A DNA stretch of 64,000 nucleotides from Bauldia sp. (GTDB lineage Bacteria > Pseudomonadota > Alphaproteobacteria > Rhizobiales > Kaistiaceae), in contig JANQRX010000006.1 in NCBI GenBank assembly GCA_028284325.1, positions 1 through 64,000 of the forward strand. Direction: 5' to 3'. Shown piece after piece: positions 53,402 to 60,705 of the stretch. The stretch's first letter is position 1; every line of letters starts with the position of its first letter. The notes under the pieces were generated by a model that saw nothing but the letters and a program-made list of their open reading frames with translations, was not told the origin of the DNA and made no database searches. Position numbers and translations under genes: made by a program.

Positions 53402-53422
53402 TACGCAAATGCATGTTGCGTA
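53402..53422. promoter_or_regulatory. Perfect inverted repeat, likely GntR operator
   Basis: TACGCAA (53402-53408) and TTGCGTA (53416-53422) with a 7-base spacer ATGCATG, in the AT-rich interval between the enolase-type gene and the divergent GntR gene. Position and form are typical of a shared autoregulated operator. Confidence 0.6.
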
Positions 53423-53470
53423 TGTCAATTATTAGTTTAAATATATTTATTGCGGAGGAGGCATGGACTG

Positions 53471-54127
53471 ATGGAGACCGACGGCAACAGGGGCAATGCC
53501 GGCTACGCGGCGTTTCGCGCCGCCATGCTGGAGGGCCGCTTGCGGCCGGGCACGGTCCACACCCAGGCCGAACTCTGCGAGGTGCTGGGCATGTCGCTGT
53601 CGCCGCTGCGCGACACGCTGACCCTCCTGGAATCCGACGGGCTGGTGACCATCCGTCGACGCGCCGGCATCACCATCGTCAGCCCGGACGTGCCGTTCAT
53701 CCGGCGGAATTTCCAGTTCCGGGCGCTGATCGAGCGCGAGGCGATGCGGCAGTTCTCCGAACTCGCGGACGAAGCGTGGATTGCGGAGATGGGCGAGCGG
53801 CATCGCGCCGCCCTGCGTTCCTTCGCCGACAAGGCGCCGGCGGGCGAGCTCGAGGAGACGCTACGGGTGATCGACTGGGATTTTCACAGTGGCGTCGTGG
53901 CCGCGTTGCACAACCCGATGATCGCCGAGACCCATTTCCGGCTGCAGGAGAACATCAGGCTGGCGCGGGTGCTCAATGCGGAGCTCGCCGCGCCGTCGAA
54001 GGCGGCGGACGCGTTGCGCGAGCACATGGCCATCCTCGACAGGCTGGCGGCGCGCGATGCGCCGGGTGCCGAGGAGGCGCTGGAAGCCCATTTTCGCGCC
54101 GCCGTGCATCGCGCCTTTGCCGGCTGA
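53471..54127 (+). CDS. GntR-family (FadR/FCD) regulator
   Basis: 218 residues. Winged helix about 10-70 (TQAELCEVLGMSLSPLRDTLTLLESDGLV), then FCD ligand domain (ALIEREAMRQF, DWDFHSGVVAALHNPMI, EHMAILDRLAARDA). The start at 53471 follows GGAGGAG. Divergent from the uptake operon and the likely local regulator, with an acid-sugar ligand by inference. Confidence 0.9.
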   Translation: METDGNRGNAGYAAFRAAMLEGRLRPGTVHTQAELCEVLGMSLSPLRDTLTLLESDGLVTIRRRAGITIVSPDVPFIRRNFQFRALIEREAMRQFSELADEAWIAEMGERHRAALRSFADKAPAGELEETLRVIDWDFHSGVVAALHNPMIAETHFRLQENIRLARVLNAELAAPSKAADALREHMAILDRLAARDAPGAEEALEAHFRAAVHRAFAG

Positions 54128-54136
54128 GGAGCTGCC

Positions 54137-55156
54137 CTAGAAGCGCAGAGCGGGCAGAACCGCGATCGGCAGGATGCCCACCGAGACGAGGCCGTCGGTG
54201 ATGGCCAGCGTCGTCTGACGCGCCGGGGCGCCGTCGATCTCCGCCGGCACGGTCATCAGCGTGAAGGCCGCGAGCGCGGGCTCCAACTGCTCACGCGAGC
54301 CCGGGCGAAGACGCTCGGCGAGATCGACAAGGGCGCCGAGATCGCCGTAGCGCAGGTTGAGGTTGCCGGAGAGAGCCCCGTCGGCGGACAGGGCCAGATC
54401 GCCGTCGGCCTCGACGACGGCGCCGCCGGAGGCGAGGCGGATGCGCTCGACGCGGGCGCTGCCGCCGCGGCTCAGCCAGTCGCGCAGCGCGGCGCGCGGA
54501 TCGGTGCCCAGCGAGCCGCCGAAGTCGTGGGCCGTCAGCAGGACGTCGACATCGAAGACCGGCAGGGTGCCGCCGCCATTGCGCGTCAGTGCAACCTCGC
54601 GGGCCTGGCCGGAAAAGCGATAGGCGCGGTCGGCGGCCGCCTCCGCCGCAACGACGGCGCGCGACGCGGTGCCGGCGATGACCGGCAGGCGGGCCGATCC
54701 GGCGGTCTCGACCGACACGCTGTGGAGATCGGCAGCGAGATCCCTGAGCCCGTTCAGGCCGGCGACCGCCTCGGCGGTGGCCAGCGACCAGGCGATGGTC
54801 GCGGCGATGCCGTCGGCCGCGGCGTTGAGCGAGAGGGGGCTGGTCAGGGTCGCTGTGACGAATCCGGGCCGGTAGAGCGGCGCGCTGGCTTCCAGCCCGC
54901 CCAGTTCGCCGACCAGCGCCTGCGCCGTCATGGCGAGCGAGACCGTCCGGCATCTCAAGTCGACGGTGAGGGGAAAGCCGCTGAGTTCCTCGCCGCTGCA
55001 ACCGATCCGGCTGCCGGCGATCGGCCCGGCCTCGATCCGCTCCAGCGCCACCGTGGCGGCGTAGCGCGCCGCGGCCCAGTACCCGGCCCACGCCGCCACG
55101 ACGATGACCACAAGGCCGATGATCCATGCTCCGGCCGCGCCGCGTCGTCTCGCCAT
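54137..55156 (-). CDS. DUF2125 envelope protein
   Basis: 339 residues, one N-terminal membrane helix (about 10-32) and a large periplasmic part. DUF2125 (PF09898) is widespread in alphaproteobacteria, function unknown. GCSGEELSGFPLTVDLRC and the repeated beta-rich pattern fit. ATG at 55156 has GGGAG 8 bases upstream; 55204 is less likely. Divergent from chaC. Confidence 0.85.
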   Translation of the reverse strand: MARRRGAAGAWIIGLVVIVVAAWAGYWAAARYAATVALERIEAGPIAGSRIGCSGEELSGFPLTVDLRCRTVSLAMTAQALVGELGGLEASAPLYRPGFVTATLTSPLSLNAAADGIAATIAWSLATAEAVAGLNGLRDLAADLHSVSVETAGSARLPVIAGTASRAVVAAEAAADRAYRFSGQAREVALTRNGGGTLPVFDVDVLLTAHDFGGSLGTDPRAALRDWLSRGGSARVERIRLASGGAVVEADGDLALSADGALSGNLNLRYGDLGALVDLAERLRPGSREQLEPALAAFTLMTVPAEIDGAPARQTTLAITDGLVSVGILPIAVLPALRF

Positions 55157-55220
55157 CTCTGCCGCTCCCTGACCGCGCCGCCTTGCCGCGGGCCGCATCT
55201 CCATGTCTTAAGGTCGCGGT

Positions 55221-55748
55221 ATGTCCGATTTATGGGTCTTTGGCTACGGCTCGTTGCTGTGGAATCCGGGCTTCGCCTATGCCGAAGCGGTGCCGGCACG
55301 TCTGTTCGGCGGCCATCGTTCGCTGTGCGTCTATTCGTGGGTGCACCGCGGCACACGGCGACGTCCGGGACTGGTTCTCGGGCTCGACACCGGCGGGTCG
55401 TGCCGCGGCGTGGCGTTTCGCGTCGAGGGGCGGCGGCGCGAGGCGGTGCTGGCCTATCTGCGCGCCCGCGAGATGGTCACCTCGGTCTATATCGAGACGC
55501 CGCGCAAGGTGGTTCCGGTCGACGGGCGCGGACCGATCGAAGCAGTGACCTACACGGTCGACAAGGCGCACGCGCAGTATGCCGGTCGGCTCACGCTGGA
55601 TGAGCAGTACAGTTTGGTGCGGGATTCGCGCGGGCGATCAGGCGCCAATCGCGACTATGTGCTCAACACCACCGCGCACCTGCGGGAACTCGGCGTCCGC
55701 GATCACGCGCTGGAGCAACTGGCGCGGGCGCTCGGCGCCAACGCCTGA
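55221..55748 (+). CDS. chaC: Gamma-glutamylcyclotransferase (ChaC type)
   Basis: 175 residues. FGYGSLLWNPGF is the substrate loop and Glu in YLRAREMVTSVY is catalytic. Breaks down glutathione to 5-oxoproline. Divergent from DUF2125; its 3' end is overlapped by the opposing small gene. Confidence 0.93.
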   Translation: MSDLWVFGYGSLLWNPGFAYAEAVPARLFGGHRSLCVYSWVHRGTRRRPGLVLGLDTGGSCRGVAFRVEGRRREAVLAYLRAREMVTSVYIETPRKVVPVDGRGPIEAVTYTVDKAHAQYAGRLTLDEQYSLVRDSRGRSGANRDYVLNTTAHLRELGVRDHALEQLARALGANA

Positions 55749-56055
55749 GGTCGCAGGCGGCCGGCAGGCGAACGCCGGCCAGATCCTCGACCACGGCACG
55801 CCGTTCGTCGGCGGTGTCCGCCAGAAGATGCACCAGGACGACGCATCGGTCGTCGGGCGGGCCGAGGCGATCGTCTCCAGGCTCTTCCAGCAGGGTGATC
55901 GCGCGGATCACCAGCCGCTCACCGCCACTCGGTTCGGCGGCGATGGCGACCGCGGGGCCGAAATCGTCGAGGTCGGCGACGTCGATGCGCGAGAACAAGT
56001 AACGACGGCCCGAGCGTCCGCGAAAATAGTGATAAAGGTCGCCGAACCCGGCCAT
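55663..56055 (-). CDS. Small hypothetical protein overlapping chaC
   Basis: 130 residues from ATG 56055 (GGAG 10 bases upstream). MAGFGDLYHYFRGRSGRRYLF and RIDVADLDDFGPAVAIAAEP look like a real small domain; I do not recognise it. An upstream ATG at 56109 or 56127 is possible. Its last 86 bases overlap chaC on the other strand, where the peptide is Arg/Ala/Pro-rich, so the C-terminus may be unimportant. Confidence 0.5.
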   Translation of the reverse strand: MAGFGDLYHYFRGRSGRRYLFSRIDVADLDDFGPAVAIAAEPSGGERLVIRAITLLEEPGDDRLGPPDDRCVVLVHLLADTADERRAVVEDLAGVRLPAACDLRRWRRAPAPVAPARDRGRRVPAGARWC

Positions 56056-56169
56056 TTGGGGCGACTCCGGGGGCTGATCGGAGAGGAGGGCAGCGGGTAC
56101 GGCGACCATGGAACAAACATAGAACATCGCTCGCGATTCGCGCAAGCGGAAAAAGCCGTGGTCGCGGTC

Positions 56170-56943
56170 TCAGCGTCGTCCGGCCGGCTGCGCGAGGCCG
56201 TCGGGCAGCGGCGGCGGCCGGTCGGTGGCCGCGGCTTCGTCGATGAGGCGCGCCGACGCCTCGCTGATCCGGGCCGCCAGCTCGCTCTGGAACGCCTTCA
56301 CGTCGAGGCCGGGCTCGATCGGCGGCAGGACCTCGACGACGATGGTGCCTGGGTAGCGCATGAAGCTGTTCCGCGGCCAGTAGAGGCCGGAGTTAAGGGC
56401 GACGGGGACGACGGGCACGTCGAGGCGCCGGTACACCAGCCCGATGCCGCTCTGATAGCGGGCCGGCGCGCCGGGCGGGCGGCGCGTGCCTTCGGGAAAG
56501 ATGAGGATCTTGCGGCCTTTGGCGATTTCCTCGCGCGCCCGCGCGGTCATGGCGCGGAGCGCCGACGCCCCGGCCGAACGATCGACCGCGATCATCCCGG
56601 CGCGCTCGGTGTAGACACCGAACACCGGTATGCGCCGGATCTGCTCCTTCATGACGATGCTCGGCTCGTCGAGCAGCGGGATCAGCGCAATGGTCTCGAA
56701 CATGGACTGATGCTGCGCGGCGACGATGCAGGCACCGTCGGGCAGGTGGTGGAGGCCACGCACCTCCATCCTCGTGCCGGCGGTCACGAGCAGGAGAAAG
56801 GTGGTCCAACGCGCCCAGGTGCGGACGATGAACGTTATTCCGTTCTGGCCGAGAAACGGCAAGATCGGCAGGGTCACCAGCACCATTACCGAGGTCGAGA
56901 GGTAGAATCCGAGGTGGTAGAGAAGCGAGCGCAGCACCGTCAT
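56170..56943 (-). CDS. plsC: 1-acylglycerol-3-phosphate acyltransferase
   Basis: 257 residues, PlsC family. The acyltransferase box is AAQHQSMFET, where Glu stands in the place of Asp of HX4D, a variant seen in related enzymes; FPEGTRRPPGAP is the second motif. One or two N-terminal membrane helices. Overlaps ydcF by 4 bases. Confidence 0.92.
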   Translation of the reverse strand: MTVLRSLLYHLGFYLSTSVMVLVTLPILPFLGQNGITFIVRTWARWTTFLLLVTAGTRMEVRGLHHLPDGACIVAAQHQSMFETIALIPLLDEPSIVMKEQIRRIPVFGVYTERAGMIAVDRSAGASALRAMTARAREEIAKGRKILIFPEGTRRPPGAPARYQSGIGLVYRRLDVPVVPVALNSGLYWPRNSFMRYPGTIVVEVLPPIEPGLDVKAFQSELAARISEASARLIDEAAATDRPPPLPDGLAQPAGRR

Positions 56944-57623
56944 GGGGAAGCCCCGGGACCGACGGCCATGCGGAGGCGCGCCGCCAGCAGCTTGATGTAT
57001 TCGCGGGTGAGCAGCGAGACCGCGTCCGGCTGCGACCACCAGGTGCCGAAATCGAGATCGTGATTGTGCACCGGGTACCCGACCAGACGGGTCTCCGGCA
57101 TAGCCGCCGACAGTTCGGCCAACGCGCGGGGCAGGTGGTAGTCGCTGGTGACGACGATGAGGCTGTCATAGCCGTTGTCGCGCGCCCAGGCGCCGGTCTC
57201 GACGGCGTTGCCGATGGTGTCGCGGGCGGCGTGGCCGAGGTCGATGCAGCAGGACAGGGGACCGGTCGGGTCGTTGGCCAGGACGTCGGCGAGCGCGTCG
57301 GCGCCGACGGCGGGATTGACGCCGGAAATCAGGAGCCGTTCGGCTCGGCCTTCGGCGAGCAGATCGAGCCCCGCGTCGATGCGGGCGCTGCCACCGGTCA
57401 GCACCACGATGCCGTCGGCCTGCGGCGCCTCGGGTGCGGTCCGTTCGGCGACCGCTGCCGCGAAATCCACGAAGCTGACGGCGAGCGCAACCGCGCCGGC
57501 GCCCAGAGCCAGGATCAGGATCAGACGTAGCCGTCCGGCACGGCGCATCAGGGTATCTTCGTTCGCTTCCCGAAACGGGCGGCGCGATTCCCTCACCGCG
57601 TCCGCGCCCTCAGGATCGCCCAT
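56940..57623 (-). CDS. YdcF-family (DUF218) membrane protein
   Basis: 227 residues from ATG 57623; the start is uncertain (TTG 57659 overlapping ftsX by 4, or ATG 57548). One N-terminal helix, then DUF218 (IVVLTGGSARIDAGLDLL, VVTSDYHLPRALAEL). E. coli ElyC of this family affects envelope integrity. In operon ftsE-ftsX-ydcF-plsC. Confidence 0.87.
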   Translation of the reverse strand: MGDPEGADAVRESRRPFREANEDTLMRRAGRLRLILILALGAGAVALAVSFVDFAAAVAERTAPEAPQADGIVVLTGGSARIDAGLDLLAEGRAERLLISGVNPAVGADALADVLANDPTGPLSCCIDLGHAARDTIGNAVETGAWARDNGYDSLIVVTSDYHLPRALAELSAAMPETRLVGYPVHNHDLDFGTWWSQPDAVSLLTREYIKLLAARLRMAVGPGASP

Positions 57624-57655
57624 CGGGGCCAAACTTCCAAGCCGCCGTTTGCCGG

Positions 57656-58618
57656 TCAACGGTTCTCGGCCAACTGGCTGTAGACGGTGAGCCGCGAGGT
57701 CAGGGCTGTCATCAGCGCGATCACGAAGGCGATCGCCAGCGCGCCGAAATAGCCGATCGGCCCGACGGTGAAGCGTCCGAACAGGACGGAGAGGCTCTGG
57801 GTGTCGGAGCCGAACAGGAGCGGCACGAGGATGAAGCCGATCACGGCGAACATCAGCGCGGCGGCGCCGGCACCGGCGAGGCCGCCGCGCAGGCCGAGAA
57901 GGAGGAAGTGCCGCTGGAACTCCCGGGCGATGTAGCCGTCCTCGGCGCCGACGAAGTGGAGCACCGAGACGATGTGGCTGTTGCCGGCCATGGCGCCGCG
58001 GGTGGCGAAGACGATCGAGACGGCGGTGGCCGCGAATACCAGGCCGAGGATCAGGAGGCCGGCGGCGACGGTCGCCCCGGCCATGGTTCGCAATCGCGAT
58101 GCCCAGGCGCCATGGTCGTCCAGCGAGGTGCCGGGAATCTCCGCCTGAAGGCGCGCGGCAAGCCCGGCAAGGTCGGCGTTGCGGCCGCCGAGCCGGACGA
58201 CGATGAGCCGCGGCAGCGGCAGATCGGAAATGGCCAGCCCGGTGCCCAGCCAGGGTTCGAGGAGGCTGAGGTTCTGGGCCTGATCGAGCACTTCGACGCT
58301 GCTCACGCCCTGGGTGAGCCGGGCCATGGCCGCGGCCCGGGCGAGTTCGGTCTCGATGTCGGCGCCCTCCACCGGCCGCACCTGGATGGTGACCTCGCGG
58401 CGGATATCGAGCTGCCAGTCGCTGGAGGCGTCGCGCACCAGCGTAACGGCGCCGAGGGTGAGGCTGGCGAGAAAGCTCATGATGGCGATGACCATCGTCA
58501 GCGCGCTGCCGGCGATGCTGCTTTCGGGAATGAGCTGGTTCGACCGCCGGGCGCCCACACGTCGCCGGCGGCGCTCGGCCGCGACCTGAAGGCGATGGGC
58601 CAGATCCGCGTCAGCCAT
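57656..58618 (-). CDS. ftsX: Cell division protein FtsX
   Basis: 320 residues. Basic N-terminus, a first helix at about 38-58, a periplasmic loop to about 170, then three more helices. It transmits FtsE ATPase action to periplasmic peptidoglycan hydrolases. Starts 8 bases inside the ftsE end. Confidence 0.9.
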   Translation of the reverse strand: MADADLAHRLQVAAERRRRRVGARRSNQLIPESSIAGSALTMVIAIMSFLASLTLGAVTLVRDASSDWQLDIRREVTIQVRPVEGADIETELARAAAMARLTQGVSSVEVLDQAQNLSLLEPWLGTGLAISDLPLPRLIVVRLGGRNADLAGLAARLQAEIPGTSLDDHGAWASRLRTMAGATVAAGLLILGLVFAATAVSIVFATRGAMAGNSHIVSVLHFVGAEDGYIAREFQRHFLLLGLRGGLAGAGAAALMFAVIGFILVPLLFGSDTQSLSVLFGRFTVGPIGYFGALAIAFVIALMTALTSRLTVYSQLAENR

Positions 58619-59303
58619 AGATCGTCAGCCTGCCGTCTTCGAGCACCAGGCGACGGGCGTCGAACTGGTTCATCAGGTTGATGTCGTGGGTGGCGATGAG
58701 GACCGCCGTGCCGAGCCGGTTGAGCTCGATGAACAGGCGCATCAGCCGGCGCGCCAGCGGCGGATCGACGTTACCGGTCGGCTCGTCGGCGAGCAGCATC
58801 TCCGGCTGGGTGATCAGGGCGCGGGCGATGGCCGCCCGCTGCTTCTCGCCGCCCGACATGATCGGGGGGTGGACGTTGATCTGGTCGCCGAGGCCGACCC
58901 AGCGCAGGAGTTCGACGACGTCGGCGCGATAGGACGATTCCTCTCGGCCGATCACCCGCAGCGGCAGGGCGACGTTCTCGAACGTGGTGAGATGGTCGAG
59001 CAGGCGGAAATCCTGGAACACGACGCCGATACGGCGGCGGAACGGCGCGTAGTCGGCGGCGGTCAAGGTCGAGATCTCGCGGCCGAACACGGTGACGAGG
59101 CCGCGCGTCGGCCTGAGTGACATGAACAGCAGGCGGATCAGCGTCGTCTTGCCGGCACCCGACGGCCCGGTGAGAAACTGGAACGACTGCGGCGCGATAT
59201 TGAAGTTAATGTCGCGCAGAACCTCGGGCCCGACGCCGTAGCGCAGACCGACATTCTCGAAACGGATCAGGTCGCCGGCCTCCTGCTGGTGGCGCTGCTG
59301 CAT
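58611..59303 (-). CDS. ftsE: Cell division ATP-binding protein FtsE
   Basis: 230 residues. Walker A GPSGAGKTT (46-53), signature MSGGEKQRAAIARAL, Walker B LLADEPTGNVD, H-loop ATHD. ATG at 59303 is preferred over 59333. First gene of the operon, with a CtrA-type site upstream. Confidence 0.94.
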   Translation of the reverse strand: MQQRHQQEAGDLIRFENVGLRYGVGPEVLRDINFNIAPQSFQFLTGPSGAGKTTLIRLLFMSLRPTRGLVTVFGREISTLTAADYAPFRRRIGVVFQDFRLLDHLTTFENVALPLRVIGREESSYRADVVELLRWVGLGDQINVHPPIMSGGEKQRAAIARALITQPEMLLADEPTGNVDPPLARRLMRLFIELNRLGTAVLIATHDINLMNQFDARRLVLEDGRLTIYG

Positions 59304-59363
59304 GGCGGGTCCAGGTTCGCTCGCCCGTCGCAAGGCGGGCAGGACTTAGTAGGGCGCGGGTGT

Positions 59364-59378
59364 TTAAGCATTTGTTAA
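59364..59378. promoter_or_regulatory. CtrA-type site TTAA-N7-TTAA
   Basis: TTAAGCATTTGTTAA matches the CtrA box consensus exactly. It lies 61 bases upstream of ftsE and 103 bases upstream of the divergent zinc-ribbon gene. CtrA is the alphaproteobacterial cell-cycle regulator; binding here is inference. Confidence 0.55.
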
Positions 59379-59480
59379 TGATCCTGCACAGGATCGTGGC
59401 AAGCGATTGGCGCCGGTCTTTCCGCATTGTTAACCGTAATCCACCTAGGGTTCCGGCGGTCCGTCATCCGGGGCACGCCC

Positions 59481-60143
59481 ATGGCCTTCACCTGTCCGCA
59501 TTGCCGCGAAGCGATCGCCGTCATCCCCGGCAAGCGCGGACGGCTCACCCGGTGCCATCGCTGCGGCACCCAGTGGATGGCGCGGCCGGAAACCGAGAAT
59601 CCCTACCATCGGGGTGAATTTCGGGGCCGGATGGAGCCCGCGGCAAGCGGCGAGACGGGCCTGATCATCGAGCACAGCCCCGCTGCGCCGGCACCGCTGC
59701 CGCGCAAGATGCCGCTCAAGGGGCTCGGACAGTTCGCCGTCGGCGTGGCGCTGGTCATCGCGGCGGTGCTTGTGGTTCGCGGGCCGATCGCCGGGGCGCT
59801 GGCCGGCAATACGGTCGAGACCGTGAAGGTCGACAACGATGCCCTCATCTTCGAGCGGGTGCGCAGCGCACGATCCGACGGGTCCGGCCGCTCGGGCGTG
59901 GTCGTCGAGGGGCGGCTGGTCAATCCCACCGAGGCCGAGTTGGCGTTGCCGGCGATCGAGGTCGTCCTGGTCGACGACCATGGCGCGGTGATGCGGCGCT
60001 GGCGACTCGACCTTGCGCGCACGAGGATCGATGCCGGCGAGGCCATCGGCTTCCGTACCGGGTCAGCCTTGCCGGCGGCGAAGGCCAGCGACGTACGGCT
60101 CACGCTCGTGCCACGGCTGGCGCGTCCGGCCGGAGCGTCCTGA
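59481..60143 (+). CDS. MJ0042-type zinc-ribbon membrane protein
   Basis: 220 residues. Zinc ribbon FTCPHC...TRCHRCGTQW at 4-32, one membrane helix (about 90-112), and a periplasmic C-terminus (DUF3426-like). Divergent from ftsE, followed 1 base later by hpt. Common next to ftsEX in alphaproteobacteria; role unknown. Confidence 0.88.
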   Translation: MAFTCPHCREAIAVIPGKRGRLTRCHRCGTQWMARPETENPYHRGEFRGRMEPAASGETGLIIEHSPAAPAPLPRKMPLKGLGQFAVGVALVIAAVLVVRGPIAGALAGNTVETVKVDNDALIFERVRSARSDGSGRSGVVVEGRLVNPTEAELALPAIEVVLVDDHGAVMRRWRLDLARTRIDAGEAIGFRTGSALPAAKASDVRLTLVPRLARPAGAS

Positions 60144-60144
60144 C

Positions 60145-60687
60145 TTGCGCATCCGCGGACGCTCCATCCGCGTGATCTTCGACGCCGTGACGATCGCCGC
60201 GCGCAATGACGCGCTGGCGGCCGAGATCACCGGCGCCGGCTACCGCGATCTCCTGGTGGTCTCGATCCTCAAGGGCAGCTTCGTGTTTGCCGCCGACCTT
60301 ATCCGGGCGCTCCACCGCGCCGGTCTGACGCCGGAGGTCGAGTTCATCTCCGTGGCGAGCTACGGCACGGGCACGACCTCGTCGGGCAAGGTCGATCTCC
60401 TGCGCGATCTCGACAACGACGTCAGCGGCCGCGACGTGCTGCTGGTGGACGATATCCTGGAGTCGGGCCGCACGCTCGGCTTTACCCGCGAGCTCCTGGT
60501 CAAACGCGGGGCCCACCGCGTCGGGATCGCGGTGCTCCTTGAAAAGCCGGACAAGGCGGTGCAGCCGGTCCATCCTGACTTCGTGGGCTTCACATGTCCC
60601 GACCTGTTCGTGGTCGGCTACGGCATGGACCAGGCCCACGCCTTCCGCGAGCTGCCGTTCATCGGCGTGATCGAGGACGAGGCCTGA
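60145..60687 (+). CDS. hpt: Hypoxanthine phosphoribosyltransferase
   Basis: 180 residues. PRPP loop VLLVDDILESGRTL, PPi loop SILKGSFVFAADL. Salvages hypoxanthine/guanine. TTG start with GGAG 9 bases upstream, because the conserved RGRSIRVIF N-terminus lies before the next candidate (GTG 60172). Confidence 0.92.
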   Translation: MRIRGRSIRVIFDAVTIAARNDALAAEITGAGYRDLLVVSILKGSFVFAADLIRALHRAGLTPEVEFISVASYGTGTTSSGKVDLLRDLDNDVSGRDVLLVDDILESGRTLGFTRELLVKRGAHRVGIAVLLEKPDKAVQPVHPDFVGFTCPDLFVVGYGMDQAHAFRELPFIGVIEDEA

Positions 60688-60705
60688 GCGGTTCTAGAAC
60701 CGCTC
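60686..60705. terminator. 20-bp palindrome between convergent hpt and DUF4175
   Basis: GAGCGGTTCTAGAACCGCTC is a perfect palindrome holding the stop codons of both genes. As RNA it gives an 8-bp stem with a CTAG loop in either direction. It lacks a long T tract, so a bidirectional terminator is possible, not sure. Confidence 0.5.

Noticed and set aside
48998..54127. Genomic island with integrase or attachment sites
   Set aside because: No integrase, tRNA or clear direct-repeat ends are visible; only the gene content and repeats at one side suggest insertion.
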